From an uncultured Oscillospiraceae bacterium (lineage in GTDB: Bacteria; Bacillota; Clostridia; Oscillospirales; Oscillospiraceae): a stretch of 64,000 bases of DNA. The translations under genes and the position numbers were made by a program. The notes beneath the pieces are model-generated. The model was given only the letters and a program-made list of their open reading frames with translations. It did no database searches and had not been told where the DNA came from. Every line of letters begins with the position of its first letter. Position 1 is the stretch's first letter. This document shows, in pieces, positions 8,744 through 18,166 of this stretch. The stretch spans positions 49,763 through 113,762 of the forward strand of contig CANRIW010000003.1 in the NCBI GenBank assembly GCA_947630785.1, in the 5' to 3' direction.

Positions 8744-10267
8744 TCAGTGTACGATCAGGGACTTACCCGTCATCTCGGCGGGCTGTTCCAGACCCATCAG
8801 GTCCAGCATGGTGGGGCACAGGTCGGCCAGGCGGCCGTCCCGCAGCTTCACCTGGCCGGCGCCCACCACACAGCAGGGCACCAGGTTGGTGGTGTGGGCG
8901 GTGAAGGGGGAGCCGTCGGCGTCCACCATGTGCTCGGCGTTGCCGTGGTCGGCGGTGATGATGACCTTGCCACCCAGCTTCAGGGTGGCGGCCACCACCT
9001 GGGACACGCCGTCATCCACCGCCTCGGCGGCCTTGACAGCGGCCTCGAACACGCCGGTGTGGCCCACCATGTCGCAGTTGGCGAAGTTCAGGATGACCAC
9101 GTCGTACTTCCCGCTCTCGATGCGGCGTACGCACTCCTCCGTGACCAGGGGCTCGGACATCTCCGGCTGGAGGTCGTAGGTGGCCACCTTGGGGGAGGGG
9201 ATCAGGCACCGGTCCTCGCCGGGGAAGACCTGCTCTACGCCGCCGTTGAAGAAGAAGGTGACGTGGGCGTACTTCTCGGTCTCGGCGATGCGCAGCTGGG
9301 TCATGCCCAGCCTGGAGATATACTCCCCGAAGATGTTGTGCAGCGTCTCCTTGGGGTAGGCGATGACCACATTGGGCATGGTGGCGTCGTAAGAGGTGGT
9401 GCAGACGTAGTGGAGGGGGAAGAAGCCCTTTTTCCGCTCAAACCCCTTGAAGTCGGGGTCCACCAGGGAACGGGTGATCTCCCGGGCCCGGTCGGGCCGG
9501 AAGTTCATGAACAGGATGGCGTCCCCGGCGCCGATCTCGGCGTTTTTGCAGGTGACCACGGGGACCATGAACTCGTCGGTGACGCCGGCGTCATAGGACT
9601 TCTGCACCGCATCCACCGGGTCGGCGTTGAACTCTACGCTCTCGCCGTAGGCCATGGCGGCGTATGCCTTCTCCACCCGGTCCCAGTTGGTGTCACGGTC
9701 CATGGCGTAGTACCGGCCCTCCACGGTGGCGATCTTCGCGCCGTATTTGTCGCAGGTCTCCTTCATCCGGGCCACGAAGCCCTTGCCGGAGGTGGGGGGC
9801 ACGTCCCGGCCGTCCAGGAAGCAGTGGACGAAGATCCTCTCCGCCCCCAGGTCGTGGGCCAGCTTGACGGCGGCCTCGATATGGGTGATGTGGGAGTGGA
9901 CCCCGCCGTCGGACATTAGGCCGTAGATGTGGACGGCCCGGCCGGCGGCCTTGGCGGCGTTGATGGCGTCCACGTAGGCTTTGTTCTGGAAGAAGGTGCC
10001 CTCGTCGATGGCCTTGGAGATCTTGGGCAGGTCCTGGAACACCACCCGGCCGGCGCCGATGTTGGTGTGGCCCACCTCGCTGTTGCCCATCTGGCCGTCG
10101 GGCAGCCCCACGTCCAGCCCGGAGGCGGACAGGCGGCATACGGGATTTTCGGCGAACAGTTTATCCAGATTGGGGGTCTTCGCGGCGGCGATGGCGTTGT
10201 CCCCCCGCAGGGTGGAGTGGGAGATGCCGAAGCCGTCCATGATAATGAGGGTAGTAGGTGTTTTCAT
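8744..10267 (-). CDS. gpmI: 2,3-bisphosphoglycerate-independent phosphoglycerate mutase
   Basis: Interconverts 3- and 2-phosphoglycerate with manganese and without a bisphosphate cofactor. At 507 residues it matches the family. The alkaline-phosphatase-type metal site begins with LIIMDGFG (Asp11), and the phosphoserine nucleophile is Ser63 in GQMGNSEVGH. The transferase domain has YGLMSDGGVHSH and HCFLDGRDVPP; the second metal cluster is in ITADHGNAEHM near the C-terminus. It lies 18 bp after tpiA and 39 bp before eno in the glycolytic operon. Confidence 0.98.
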   Translation of the reverse strand: MKTPTTLIIMDGFGISHSTLRGDNAIAAAKTPNLDKLFAENPVCRLSASGLDVGLPDGQMGNSEVGHTNIGAGRVVFQDLPKISKAIDEGTFFQNKAYVDAINAAKAAGRAVHIYGLMSDGGVHSHITHIEAAVKLAHDLGAERIFVHCFLDGRDVPPTSGKGFVARMKETCDKYGAKIATVEGRYYAMDRDTNWDRVEKAYAAMAYGESVEFNADPVDAVQKSYDAGVTDEFMVPVVTCKNAEIGAGDAILFMNFRPDRAREITRSLVDPDFKGFERKKGFFPLHYVCTTSYDATMPNVVIAYPKETLHNIFGEYISRLGMTQLRIAETEKYAHVTFFFNGGVEQVFPGEDRCLIPSPKVATYDLQPEMSEPLVTEECVRRIESGKYDVVILNFANCDMVGHTGVFEAAVKAAEAVDDGVSQVVAATLKLGGKVIITADHGNAEHMVDADGSPFTAHTTNLVPCCVVGAGQVKLRDGRLADLCPTMLDLMGLEQPAEMTGKSLIVH

Positions 10268-10285
10268 AGAAACCCCTTCGCACTT

Positions 10286-11056
10286 TTACTGGTTGGCCGC
10301 GTTGATGATGGCCACGAAATCGTCGGGCTTCAGGGAGGCGCCGCCGATGAGGCCGCCGTCGATGTCGGGCTGGGCCAGCAGCTCGGCGGCGTTCTTGGCG
10401 TTCATGGAGCCGCCGTACTGGATGGTGACGGCCCGGGCCACCCGGGCGCCGAACTGCTTGCGGATGATGGAGCGGATGTGGGTGCAGACCTCGCCGGCCT
10501 GCTGGGCGGTGGCGGTCTTGCCGGTGCCGATGGCCCAGATGGGCTCATAGGCGATGACCACGCGGCGCACCTGGTTCTCGTTCAGGCCGGACAGGGCGGT
10601 CTTCACCTGGTAGGAGATCAGCTCCTCGGTGACGCCCAGCTCCCGCTGCTCCAGGCTCTCGCCCACGCAGATGATGGGCTTCAGGCCCGCCGCCAGGGCG
10701 GCCTTGGCCTTCTTGTTGACGGTGAAGTCGGTCTCGTTGTAGTACTGGCGGCGCTCGGAGTGGCCGATGATGACATACTTGGCGCCCACGTCCTTGAGCA
10801 TCTCGGCGGTGACCTCGCCGGTAAAGGCGCCGGAGGCCTCGTAGTGGCAGGTCTCGCCGCCGATGGCGACCCGGGTGTCCTTGAACGCCTTGACGGCGCC
10901 GGGGATGTTGACGCCGGGCACGCACAGCACCACCTCGCACCACTTGTGGCGGCCCAGGTTGGGCTTGATGGCCTCGGCGAAGGCCTTGGTCTCGGTGAGG
11001 GTCTTGTTCATCTTCCAGTTGCCGGCGATGATAGTCTTGCGGTATTTCAGATTCAT
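10286..11056 (-). CDS. tpiA: Triosephosphate isomerase
   Basis: Interconverts dihydroxyacetone phosphate and glyceraldehyde 3-phosphate. It is a 256-residue TIM barrel with the three catalytic residues in place: Lys15 in AGNWKMNK, His99 in IIGHSERR and Glu171 in [12 protein letters not shown]. The phosphate-binding segments IQYGGSM and GLIGGASL are near the end. It lies 42 bp downstream of pgk and 18 bp upstream of gpmI on the same strand, so it is probably part of one operon. Confidence 0.98.
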   Translation of the reverse strand: MNLKYRKTIIAGNWKMNKTLTETKAFAEAIKPNLGRHKWCEVVLCVPGVNIPGAVKAFKDTRVAIGGETCHYEASGAFTGEVTAEMLKDVGAKYVIIGHSERRQYYNETDFTVNKKAKAALAAGLKPIICVGESLEQRELGVTEELISYQVKTALSGLNENQVRRVVIAYEPIWAIGTGKTATAQQAGEVCTHIRSIIRKQFGARVARAVTIQYGGSMNAKNAAELLAQPDIDGGLIGGASLKPDDFVAIINAANQ

Positions 11057-11098
11057 GAGTAGTCGAGCTCCTTTGTTCGTATATGATTAAATTTCAGA

Positions 11099-12379
11099 TC
11101 AGGCGTCAAGCAGGCACGCCACGCCGGGCAGCTCCTTGCCCTCCATGAACTCCAGGGAGGCGCCGCCGCCGGTGGAGATGTGGGTCATCTTGTCGGCGTA
11201 GCCCAGCTGCTGCACTGCGGCCGCGCTGTCGCCGCCGCCGATGATGGTGATGGCGCTGGTCTTGGAGAGGGCCTCGGCCACGGCCTTGGTGCCCGCCGCG
11301 AACTTCTCGAACTCGAACACGCCCATGGGGCCGTTCCAGATGACGGTGCCCGCGTCGGCCACCGCCTTGCAGTACAGCTCCACGGTGGCGGGGCCGATAT
11401 CCAGGCCCTGCCAGCCCGCGGGGATCTCGCCGGCTTTGACCACCTGGGAATTGGCGTCGGCGGAGAAGGCGTCAGCCGCCACGGTGTCCACGGGCAGGAG
11501 GAGCTTCACGCCCTTCTCGGCGGCCTTCTTCACCATGTCGTTGGCGTAGTCCTCCCAGTCGGCCTCCAGCAGGGAGTCGCCCACCTGGCCGCCCTGGGCG
11601 GCGGAGAAGGTGTAGGCCATGCCGCCGCCGATGATGACGGTGTCGGCGATCTCCAGCAGGTTGTTGATAACGCCGATCTTGGAGCTCACCTTGGAGCCGC
11701 CCAGGATGGCGACGAGGGGACGCTTGGGGTTGGCCAGGGCGCCGCCGATGACCTCCAGCTCCTTCTGGATCAGGAAACCGGAGACGGCGGGCAGATAGTC
11801 GGCCACGCCGGCGGTGGAGGCGTGGGCGCGGTGGACGGCGCCGAAGGCGTCGGACACGTACACGCCGTTCTCCCCGGCCAGAGCGGCCATGGCCTTGGCG
11901 GTGGCGGGGTCGTTCTTGGTCTCGCCCTTCTCAAAGCGGGTGTTCTGGAGCAGCATGATCTCCCCGCCCTTGAGGGCGGCGGCCTTGGCCTGGGCGTCGG
12001 GTCCGATCACGTCGTCCGCCAGGATGACCGGCTTGCCCAGCAGCTCGCTGAGGCGGGCGGCCACGGGCTCCATGCGCAGGGCGTTCAGGGACTTCTTCCA
12101 CTTCTCCTCGGTGAGGGTGGCGGGGTCCTTGCCCTTCTCGGTCTGCTTCTTCACCCACTTCTCGAAGCTGGCCTCGGGCTTGCCCAGGTGGGAGCAGGCG
12201 ATGACCGCCGCGCCCTGGTCCAGCAGATACTGGATGGTGGGCAGAGCGGCCCGGATGCGCTTGTCGTCGGTGATGGCGCCGCTGCCGTCCTTGGCCTGGG
12301 GCACGTTGAAATCGCACCGCAGCAGGACCTTCCTGCCGGCGACGTCGATGTCTTTGACGGTCTTCTTGTTGTAATTCAT
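11099..12379 (-). CDS. pgk: Phosphoglycerate kinase
   Basis: Transfers phosphate from 1,3-bisphosphoglycerate to ADP. It is 426 residues, slightly longer than the typical near 395. The N-terminal substrate motif is [13 protein letters not shown], followed by CSHLGKPE, and the C-terminal nucleotide domain has [22 protein letters not shown] and [13 protein letters not shown] segment of about 25 residues ([19 protein letters not shown]) after the HLGKP motif accounts for the added length. The ATG at 12379, behind AAAGGAGC, is preferred over an in-frame TTG two codons upstream. It begins the glycolytic run; gapdh, its common neighbour, is absent from this window. Confidence 0.97.
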   Translation of the reverse strand: MNYNKKTVKDIDVAGRKVLLRCDFNVPQAKDGSGAITDDKRIRAALPTIQYLLDQGAAVIACSHLGKPEASFEKWVKKQTEKGKDPATLTEEKWKKSLNALRMEPVAARLSELLGKPVILADDVIGPDAQAKAAALKGGEIMLLQNTRFEKGETKNDPATAKAMAALAGENGVYVSDAFGAVHRAHASTAGVADYLPAVSGFLIQKELEVIGGALANPKRPLVAILGGSKVSSKIGVINNLLEIADTVIIGGGMAYTFSAAQGGQVGDSLLEADWEDYANDMVKKAAEKGVKLLLPVDTVAADAFSADANSQVVKAGEIPAGWQGLDIGPATVELYCKAVADAGTVIWNGPMGVFEFEKFAAGTKAVAEALSKTSAITIIGGGDSAAAVQQLGYADKMTHISTGGGASLEFMEGKELPGVACLLDA

Positions 12380-12442
12380 GTTCAAGCTCCTTTCGTCAAG
12401 TCAAAGTGATAGGGGCAGATCCTGCCGGATCGGGGAAACAGA

Positions 12443-12934
12443 TCACAGACCGGCCATCTCGCCCTCGCCGGACAGGCCGGGGAAGCCCTGCTGTTTCAGC
12501 GCCTCGTAGGCGAGTACGGCGACCGAGTTGGCCAGGTTGAGGCTCCGGGCGTCCGGCCGCATGGGGATGCGGACGCACCGGTCGTAGTGGGCCATGCGGA
12601 ACCACTCGGGCAGACCGGCGGTCTCCTTGCCGAAGAACAGCCAGCAGCCGTCCCGAAACCGCGCCCGGGAGTAGTCCCGGGGGGCCTTGGTGGTGGCCAG
12701 CCACAGGTCGTCCGCCGCCTCGGGGTGCCGCGCAAACAGCTCCTCCAGGCCGGGGTAGACGTGCAGATCCACCATGGGCCAGTAGTCCAGGCCCGCCCGC
12801 TTCACCGCCTTGTCGCTGATGTCGAAGCCCAGAGGCTCCACCAGGTGGAGGCGGCTGCGGGTGGCGGCGCAGGTCCGGGCGATGTTGCCGGTGTTCATGG
12901 GGATCTCCGGCTCCACTAACACGATATTGACCAT
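12443..12934 (-). CDS. trmL: tRNA (cytidine(34)-2'-O)-methyltransferase
   Basis: A SPOUT-fold enzyme that methylates the wobble ribose of certain tRNA-Leu species with S-adenosylmethionine. At 163 residues it is the usual compact TrmL/YibK. The N-terminal NIVLVEPEIPMNTGNIARTC and the knot motifs LFFGKETAGLP and IPMRPDARSLNLANSVAVLAYEAL are diagnostic. It lies 63 bp upstream of pgk on the same strand, and no terminator is evident between them, so it may lead the glycolytic transcript. Confidence 0.95.
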   Translation of the reverse strand: MVNIVLVEPEIPMNTGNIARTCAATRSRLHLVEPLGFDISDKAVKRAGLDYWPMVDLHVYPGLEELFARHPEAADDLWLATTKAPRDYSRARFRDGCWLFFGKETAGLPEWFRMAHYDRCVRIPMRPDARSLNLANSVAVLAYEALKQQGFPGLSGEGEMAGL

Positions 12935-12958
12935 GATATCCTCCCTCAGCCACGGAAC

Positions 12959-12987
12959 ATTATATCGGCTCTACCCGCAAATGGCAA
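12959..12987 (-). promoter_or_regulatory. Sigma-A promoter for trmL (and perhaps pgk-eno)
   Basis: On the minus strand, TTGCCA (12987-12982) and TATAAT (12964-12959) have a 17-bp spacer and lie about 25 bp before the trmL start. I found no comparably good promoter in the 63 bp before pgk. Confidence 0.75.
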
Positions 12988-13088
12988 GAGAAAAAGTGGC
13001 GAAACTGTCCAAATATTCACCTTTTTTGCTGTCACTTTGCCGAAGTTGGGCCCACATGACAGTTTTTTCCCTTTTTCTCCGGGGGAGG

Positions 13089-13117
13089 TTGTCTTTTCCG
13101 CGCCGGTGTGGTACACT
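13089..13117 (+). promoter_or_regulatory. Sigma-A promoter for the DUF4358-like lipoprotein cluster
   Basis: TTGTCT at 13089-13094 and TACACT at 13112-13117 have a 17-bp spacer. This predicts a leader of about 110 nt that contains a strong hairpin, GACGGCGG with loop AGA, at 13187-13205 shortly before the ribosome site. The rest of the gap between trmL and this cluster shows no gene. Confidence 0.6.
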
Positions 13118-13234
13118 GTTCCGGCGGGGCGGAAAAAGTTTTCCCTGATCATGGGAACCTTTTCCCCTCTCCCCCGTCTAAGCGTTCGACGGCGGAGACC
13201 GCCGTCCAATCCCCAATGATAAGGAGAATACGAA

Positions 13235-13774
13235 ATGAAAAAGGTCATTGCTCTTGCGCTCGCCCTGATGATGGTATTTGCCCTGTGCGCCTGCGGGGAC
13301 ACCGTGACCGGTCCCGGCCCCGCTCAGGAGCCCTCCGACGCCCCTGAGCAGCCCTCTGAGCCCGCCGGGCCCGCCGAGGGCGGCAGCCTGACCGTCTTCT
13401 ACGACGACACCGTCGGCAAGTACGAGTTCCCCGCCATGGTGCTGGCCGAGGGCGATATGCTGGAGATGTTCTATCCCGGCCTGTCCGCTCTGGAGGGCGT
13501 GGAGGAGTTCCAGGTCTATACCCCCATGATGACCGGCGCCGCCGCTGAGCTGACCCTGGTGAAGCTGGCCGACGGGGGCGACCCCGCCGCCGTCAAGGCC
13601 ATCTTTGACGCCCGGGTGGCCGCCTGCACCAAGGACGGCGAGAACTACCCCGAGACCATCGACGCCTGGGTGAACAATTGCCGCCAGGTCACCGCCGGCA
13701 GCTATATGATGCTGGTGGTCCACACCGACTGCGACGCCATCGAGGCCGACTTCAACGCGGCCTTCGGAGGCTGA
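13235..13774 (+). CDS. DUF4358-like lipoprotein, paralogue 1
   Basis: A 179-residue secreted lipoprotein. The N-terminus MKKVIALALALMMVFALCACG is a lipoprotein signal ending in an LCAC lipobox. A short Pro/Glu/Ser linker (about residues 25-50) leads to a compact domain with YPGL, TPMMTGAAAELTLVKL, then a helix VKAIFDARVAA and the closing GSYMMLVVHTDCDAI. This arrangement resembles the DUF4358 family of Firmicutes lipoproteins, of unknown function. RBS AAGGAG precedes the start. It is the first of three tandem paralogues and has the shortest linker of the three. Confidence 0.72.
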   Translation: MKKVIALALALMMVFALCACGDTVTGPGPAQEPSDAPEQPSEPAGPAEGGSLTVFYDDTVGKYEFPAMVLAEGDMLEMFYPGLSALEGVEEFQVYTPMMTGAAAELTLVKLADGGDPAAVKAIFDARVAACTKDGENYPETIDAWVNNCRQVTAGSYMMLVVHTDCDAIEADFNAAFGG

Positions 13775-13776
13775 CC

Positions 13777-14649
13777 ATGAGACGGACGCTCGTTTTGTTT
13801 CTGGCTCTGGCGCTGGCGCTGAGCCTGTGCGCCTGCGCCCGTCCCGCGGCGGAAACCACTCAGCCGCCCGATAGCGAGGCCCCCTCGGAAGCACCTTCCG
13901 CGCCGCCCAGCGAAACTCCCTCGGAGGAGCCCGGCGCGGCGCCCACCGAAGGGCCCACGGCGCCTCCCACCGAGGAGCCCTCAGAGGAGCCCACAACAGA
14001 GCCCACCGAGTCCCCCACGGAGGCTCCAAAGCCCACGGCGACCCCGAAGCCCACCGAGAAGCCCAAGCCCGCGGAGACCCCGAAACCCACCGAGCCCGAA
14101 CCGGCGGAAACCCCAATGCCGGCCGAGACGCCCGCGCCCACCGAGGAACCCAGGCCCTCCGCCCCGCCGATCCACCCCGGCGGTATCGGCGGCAATACCC
14201 AGCCCCCCGAGACCCAGCCCCCGGAGAGCGAGGCGCCCGTCCAGTCCGCCCCCGGCGGCAGCGTGGATCTGGACGCCTTTTACGCCAGGATCAACGGCAG
14301 CTATGAGATGCCCGCCATGAGCCAGATGGGGGATGCCTATCTTCAAAACAGCTATCCCGGTCTGCTCTCCATCCCCTGCTATCAACGGCTGGTCTATCAG
14401 CCCATGATGACCGGCGTGGCCTGTGAGATCGCGCTGATCCAGGTGCAGGACAGCGCCGACGTGTCCGCCGTGCGCGCCATCCTCCAGGCCCGTATCGACG
14501 CCCAGGTGGACGGCGGGGCCTGGTATCCCTCCACCATCGAGCAGTGGGAGAGCAACAGCCGCATCGCGGTGCAGGGCAACTATCTGATGCTGGTGGTCCA
14601 CGCCGACTGCGACGCCATCGTGGCCAGCTTCAACAGCGCGGTGGGATGA
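13777..14649 (+). CDS. DUF4358-like lipoprotein, paralogue 2, long PTE-rich stalk
   Basis: A 290-residue lipoprotein whose ATG lies 2 bp after the stop of paralogue 1, with CGGAGG inside that gene's end. The signal MRRTLVLFLALALALSLCAC ends in a lipobox. Residues about 22-160 form a low-complexity Pro/Thr/Glu stalk built of PTE, APSE and KPTA-type units. The C-terminal domain repeats the paralogue 1 fold: SYPGL, YQPMMTGVACEIALIQVQD, AILQARIDAQVDGG, NYLMLVVHADCDAI. The stalk would carry the domain away from the membrane through the wall. Function is unknown. Confidence 0.72.
   Translation: MRRTLVLFLALALALSLCACARPAAETTQPPDSEAPSEAPSAPPSETPSEEPGAAPTEGPTAPPTEEPSEEPTTEPTESPTEAPKPTATPKPTEKPKPAETPKPTEPEPAETPMPAETPAPTEEPRPSAPPIHPGGIGGNTQPPETQPPESEAPVQSAPGGSVDLDAFYARINGSYEMPAMSQMGDAYLQNSYPGLLSIPCYQRLVYQPMMTGVACEIALIQVQDSADVSAVRAILQARIDAQVDGGAWYPSTIEQWESNSRIAVQGNYLMLVVHADCDAIVASFNSAVG
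13860..14185 (+). repeat. Low-complexity Pro/Thr/Glu coding repeat
   Basis: Imperfect short repeats of codons for Pro, Thr, Glu, Ser and Ala encode the stalk of the second lipoprotein. Units of six to twelve bases such as CCCACCGAG recur many times. Such tracts commonly vary in length by slippage. Confidence 0.7.
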
Positions 14650-14684
14650 CCGGCTCACCGCTGTCAGCAAAGGAGAAAATGAAC

Positions 14685-15416
14685 ATGAATACCCGCAGTT
14701 TGATCCTCGCCCTGGCGGGCGCGCTGACTCTCGGCCTGTGCGCCTGCGCCCCCAAGGCCAACGTTCCCTCCGCTCCCCCCAGCGCTCCCCCCGCCACCCA
14801 GGAGCCCTCCGAGGGCCCCATGGGCGACGGCACCGATCAAGATCATATGACGGTGGCGCCCTCCACCGAGACCCCCTCTGAAGAACCCTCCGAGGAGCCC
14901 GGCGAGACGCCCTCCGCTCCCCCCATCTTCGTGCCCGGCGGCCCCGGGCCCCAGGAGCCCGAGGACGACACCGTCCTGCCGCCCTCCGGCGTGGGCGAGG
15001 GAGACGTGGACCTGCATTTCTTTATGGATGAGCTGTTCCCCACCGTCAGCGAGTACGAGTTCCCGGAGCTGGAGCTGATGAGCGACGAGCGGCTGATCCA
15101 CGAGTACCCCGGTCTGGGGGCCATCCCAGTGAAGCAGCGGCTGATCTACACCCCCATGATGACCGGCGTGGCCTGTGAGTTCGCCTTCGTGGAGGTGGAG
15201 GACGAGGCCGATGTGGACAGGGTGAACGCCATCTTCCAGGAGCGTATCGACTCCCAGGTGGAGGGCGGAGCCTGGTATCCCGCCGTCATCGAGCAGTGGG
15301 AGAACAACGCCCGCATCTTCACCGGCGGGAAGTATGTCATCCTGGCCGTCCACGAGATGTCCGAGTACATGGCCGCTGAGGACGGCGATTTTGCTCTGGC
15401 CCTGGGCTTGGGCTGA
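14685..15416 (+). CDS. DUF4358-like lipoprotein, paralogue 3
   Basis: A 243-residue lipoprotein with signal MNTRSLILALAGALTLGLCAC and a Pro/Ser/Glu linker of about 80 residues. The C-terminal domain again has EYPGLGAIPVKQRLIYTPMMTGVACEFAFVEVED, ERIDSQVEGGAWYP and GKYVILAVHE. I chose the ATG at 14685, nine bases after AAGGAG, over one at 14679 that is too close. Paralogues 2 and 3 share MMTGVACE and GGAWYP, so they are closer to each other than to paralogue 1. A terminator follows. Confidence 0.72.
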   Translation: MNTRSLILALAGALTLGLCACAPKANVPSAPPSAPPATQEPSEGPMGDGTDQDHMTVAPSTETPSEEPSEEPGETPSAPPIFVPGGPGPQEPEDDTVLPPSGVGEGDVDLHFFMDELFPTVSEYEFPELELMSDERLIHEYPGLGAIPVKQRLIYTPMMTGVACEFAFVEVEDEADVDRVNAIFQERIDSQVEGGAWYPAVIEQWENNARIFTGGKYVILAVHEMSEYMAAEDGDFALALGLG

Positions 15417-15442
15417 GTCCGCTCTATCCCGCTGACACACCC

Positions 15443-15481
15443 GGCGGGGGCCGCCGCGCTGACGGACCCCCGCCGTTTCTT
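15443..15481 (+). terminator. Terminator after lipoprotein cluster
   Basis: Stem GGCGGGGG (15443-15450) pairs with CCCCCGCC (15467-15474), followed by GTTTCTTT. It separates the lipoproteins from the MBOAT gene. Confidence 0.65.
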
Positions 15482-15518
15482 TGGACCTGTTCCCCATCCT
15501 GACGCGAGGTGACCGCCT

Positions 15519-16922
15519 ATGGTATTTTCCACCCCCTATTTTCTGTTCCTCTACCTGTGCGTGGTGCTGCTGGTCTATTACATCACCCCGCTGAAGCTGC
15601 GCAACCTGGCGCTGCTCATCCTCAACCTGATCTTCTACGGCTGGGGGGAGCCGGTATATATCCTCATCATGTTCGCCTCCATCGGCATCGACTACACCCA
15701 CGGCATGCTGGTGACCCGGTGCAAGAACAAAGGGAACATCCGGGGGGCCAAGGCGGCGGTGGCCTCGTCGGTGATCTTCAACCTGGCGCTGCTGTTCTTC
15801 TTCAAGTACTGGGACTTCATCGCCGGCAACGTGAACGCCCTGGCCGGGTTCGAGCTGATGAAAGTGCTGGGCCATCCCCTGCCCATCGGTATCTCCTTCT
15901 ACACCTTCCAGACCATGAGCTACACCATCGACGTGTACCGGGGGGACGCCCGCACCCAGAAGAACATCATCACCTTCGGCACCTTCGTCACCCTGTTCCC
16001 CCAGCTCATCGCCGGGCCCATCATCAAGTACAAGGATTTGGACGAGCAGCTGGAGAGCCGCACCCACACGGTGGACAAGTTCGCCTCCGGCGTGCAGCGG
16101 TTCGTGGTGGGCCTGTCCAAAAAGGTGCTGCTGGCCAACGCCATCGGCCAGCTGTGGGACGTGTATAAGGCCACCCCCACCGGGGAGCTCACCACCCTGG
16201 GGGCGTGGCTGGGGGTGCTGGCCTTCTCCCTCCAGCTGTACTTCGACTTCTCCGGCTACTCGGACATGGCCATCGGCCTGGGGCGGATGCTGGGCTTTGA
16301 GTTTTTGGAGAACTTCAACTACCCCTACCTGTCCAAATCCGCCACCGAGTTCTGGAGGAGATGGCACATCTCCCTGGGGTCCTGGTTCCGGGAGTACCTG
16401 TACTTCCCCCTGGGGGGCAGCCGGGTGAAGGCCCCCCGGATGATCTTCAACCTGCTGGTGGTCTGGGCGGCCACCGGCATCTGGCACGGGGCCAGCTGGA
16501 ACTTCCTGATCTGGGGGATGTTCTACTTCGTGCTGCTGGTGGTGGAAAAGCTGTTCCTGCTGAAACGGCTGGAGAAGCTGCCCGCCTGGATATGCCACGT
16601 GTACGCCCTGTTCCTGATCATGGTGGGCTGGGCCATCTTCGCGGTGGAGGATCTTACGCAGCTGGGCGGCTACCTGAAGGCCATGTTCGGCTTCGGGGCC
16701 GGCCTCATGGACGGGGACTTCCTCTACAACTTCTTCAACTATCTGCCCATCCTGGTCATCGCCTGCGTGGCCTCCACGCCGCTGGCCAAAAACCTGTGGA
16801 AGAAGCTGCCCGAGAAGGTGTGGAAGGTCGCCCTGCCGGCGGCGCTGGTGCTGGGGCTGGTCCTGTCCACCGCCTACCTGGTGGACGGCACCTACAACCC
16901 CTTCCTGTACTTCAGATTCTGA
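15519..16922 (+). CDS. MBOAT family O-acyltransferase (AlgI/DltB-like)
   Basis: A 467-residue polytopic membrane protein that moves acyl groups across the membrane to an extracellular acceptor, as AlgI does for alginate and DltB for teichoic acid. MVFSTPYFLFLYLC begins the first helix; FYGWGEPVYILIM, GISFYTFQTMSYTIDVYRG and FFDFSGYSDMAIGLGRMLGFEF-type segments follow. The catalytic histidine is in GIWHGASWNFLIWG near residue 324. The DHHW protein 12 bp downstream is its usual partner. The acceptor polymer is unknown; there are no alginate genes nearby. Confidence 0.93.
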   Translation: MVFSTPYFLFLYLCVVLLVYYITPLKLRNLALLILNLIFYGWGEPVYILIMFASIGIDYTHGMLVTRCKNKGNIRGAKAAVASSVIFNLALLFFFKYWDFIAGNVNALAGFELMKVLGHPLPIGISFYTFQTMSYTIDVYRGDARTQKNIITFGTFVTLFPQLIAGPIIKYKDLDEQLESRTHTVDKFASGVQRFVVGLSKKVLLANAIGQLWDVYKATPTGELTTLGAWLGVLAFSLQLYFDFSGYSDMAIGLGRMLGFEFLENFNYPYLSKSATEFWRRWHISLGSWFREYLYFPLGGSRVKAPRMIFNLLVVWAATGIWHGASWNFLIWGMFYFVLLVVEKLFLLKRLEKLPAWICHVYALFLIMVGWAIFAVEDLTQLGGYLKAMFGFGAGLMDGDFLYNFFNYLPILVIACVASTPLAKNLWKKLPEKVWKVALPAALVLGLVLSTAYLVDGTYNPFLYFRF

Positions 16923-16934
16923 GGAGGCGAGAAC

Positions 16935-18104
16935 ATGGGTAAAAAGTATTCCGTTTTTATCACCGTCCTGTTCTGCGCCTTCATCTTCGGATTTGGCGGC
17001 TGGCTGATCTGGGACATGGCCCACCCCAAGGACTTCTCCGAGCAGGAGAACCGCTGGCTGGCCCAGATGCCCGAGCCAAAAATCGGCCGGCTGGAGTTCC
17101 CCGGGCTGATGAACGGCACCAACGGGGGCAACTTCTTCAGCGGGGACTTCATGGAGGACTTCGAGGACTTCGTCATCGACCAGTTCCCCCTGCGGGATGA
17201 GTGGATCCACCTGAAGGCCCAGTCCGAGCGGCTGCTGGGCAAGAAGGAGAACAACCGGGTCTATTTCAGCAGGGACGGCCAGACCCTGTTCGCCTTCTTC
17301 ACGCCCCCTGACGCCGGCGACCTGGCCAAGCGGGTGGGGTATGTCAATTCCCTGGCGGGCAACGTGGAGGTGCCGGTGTACTTCTCTCTGGTGCCCGACA
17401 AGAGCTATGTGTGGGCCGACCGGCTGCCCGACAACGCCCCCAACGTGGACGACGGCTCCATGAACGAGGCGGCGAAACAGCTGGCCGGGGAAAATGTGAA
17501 CTTCATCGACCTGTATGGCATCCTGTCCGGAGACAGCGTGTTCTACCGCACCGACCACCACTGGACCACCATGGGGGCCTATCAGGGCTACGCGGTACTG
17601 GCCGGCGGCATGAACAACGGCGCCGTCACTGTGCTGGACTATGACCCCGAAAAGGTGTCCGACAGCTTTTACGGCACCACCTGGTCCTCCGCCGGGGCGG
17701 GATGGGTGCGCCCGGACGAGATGTACACCTGGGTGCCCGAGGGGGCCCTGCAGGTGACCGGCTACCCGGAGGGGAAGCCGGTGGACATCCCCCTGTACGA
17801 CCGCTCCAAGCTGGAGGTCAAGGACAAGTACTCCATGTTCCTGGGGGGCAACCAGCCCCTGTGTATCCTCCGCAATCCTCTGGTGGAGGGCGGGAAAAAG
17901 CTGCTGGTGGTCCGGGACTCCTACTCCGACTCCCTGGCCCCCTTCCTGGGGCTGGACTACGGGGAGGTCCATCTGTGGGACCTGCGGTATAATAATATGT
18001 CCCTGAAACAGTATGTGGCGGACAACGGCATCGACCAGGTGCTGGTGCTCTACTCCGCCTCCAACTTCTCCAGCGACAACAACCTGTTCAAGCTGGGGCT
18101 GTGA
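16935..18104 (+). CDS. DHHW family protein (AlgX/AlgJ-like SGNH-type acyl transfer partner)
   Basis: A 389-residue protein anchored by one N-terminal helix (about residues 5-26) with an outer domain related to AlgJ/AlgX. The name-giving motif TDHHWTTMG is near residues 205-213, and a SGNH-type serine motif RDSYSDSLAPFL is near residue 325, consistent with an Asp-His and Ser catalytic set. ENRWLAQMP and DFEDFVIDQFPLRD near the N-terminus are typical. Gene order with the MBOAT protein argues that it delivers or transfers the acyl group to an extracellular polymer. RBS GAGGAGG precedes the start. Confidence 0.9.
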   Translation: MGKKYSVFITVLFCAFIFGFGGWLIWDMAHPKDFSEQENRWLAQMPEPKIGRLEFPGLMNGTNGGNFFSGDFMEDFEDFVIDQFPLRDEWIHLKAQSERLLGKKENNRVYFSRDGQTLFAFFTPPDAGDLAKRVGYVNSLAGNVEVPVYFSLVPDKSYVWADRLPDNAPNVDDGSMNEAAKQLAGENVNFIDLYGILSGDSVFYRTDHHWTTMGAYQGYAVLAGGMNNGAVTVLDYDPEKVSDSFYGTTWSSAGAGWVRPDEMYTWVPEGALQVTGYPEGKPVDIPLYDRSKLEVKDKYSMFLGGNQPLCILRNPLVEGGKKLLVVRDSYSDSLAPFLGLDYGEVHLWDLRYNNMSLKQYVADNGIDQVLVLYSASNFSSDNNLFKLGL

Positions 18105-18117
18105 GCCGGACGAAGAA

Positions 18118-18150
18118 GGCCCCCCGCTCTCCACGCGAGAGCGGGGGGCC
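18118..18150 (+). terminator. Terminator after DHHW gene
   Basis: A 14-bp perfect stem GGCCCCCCGCTCTC with loop CACGC, followed by TCCTTAT. It lies between convergent genes; the T-run is short. Confidence 0.75.
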
Positions 18151-18166
18151 TCCTTATCAAACTGAT

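Noticed and set aside
13860..14185. CRISPR-like or tandem DNA repeat array
   Set aside because: The repeats are in frame, irregular and encode a Pro/Thr/Glu stalk; there are no spacers.
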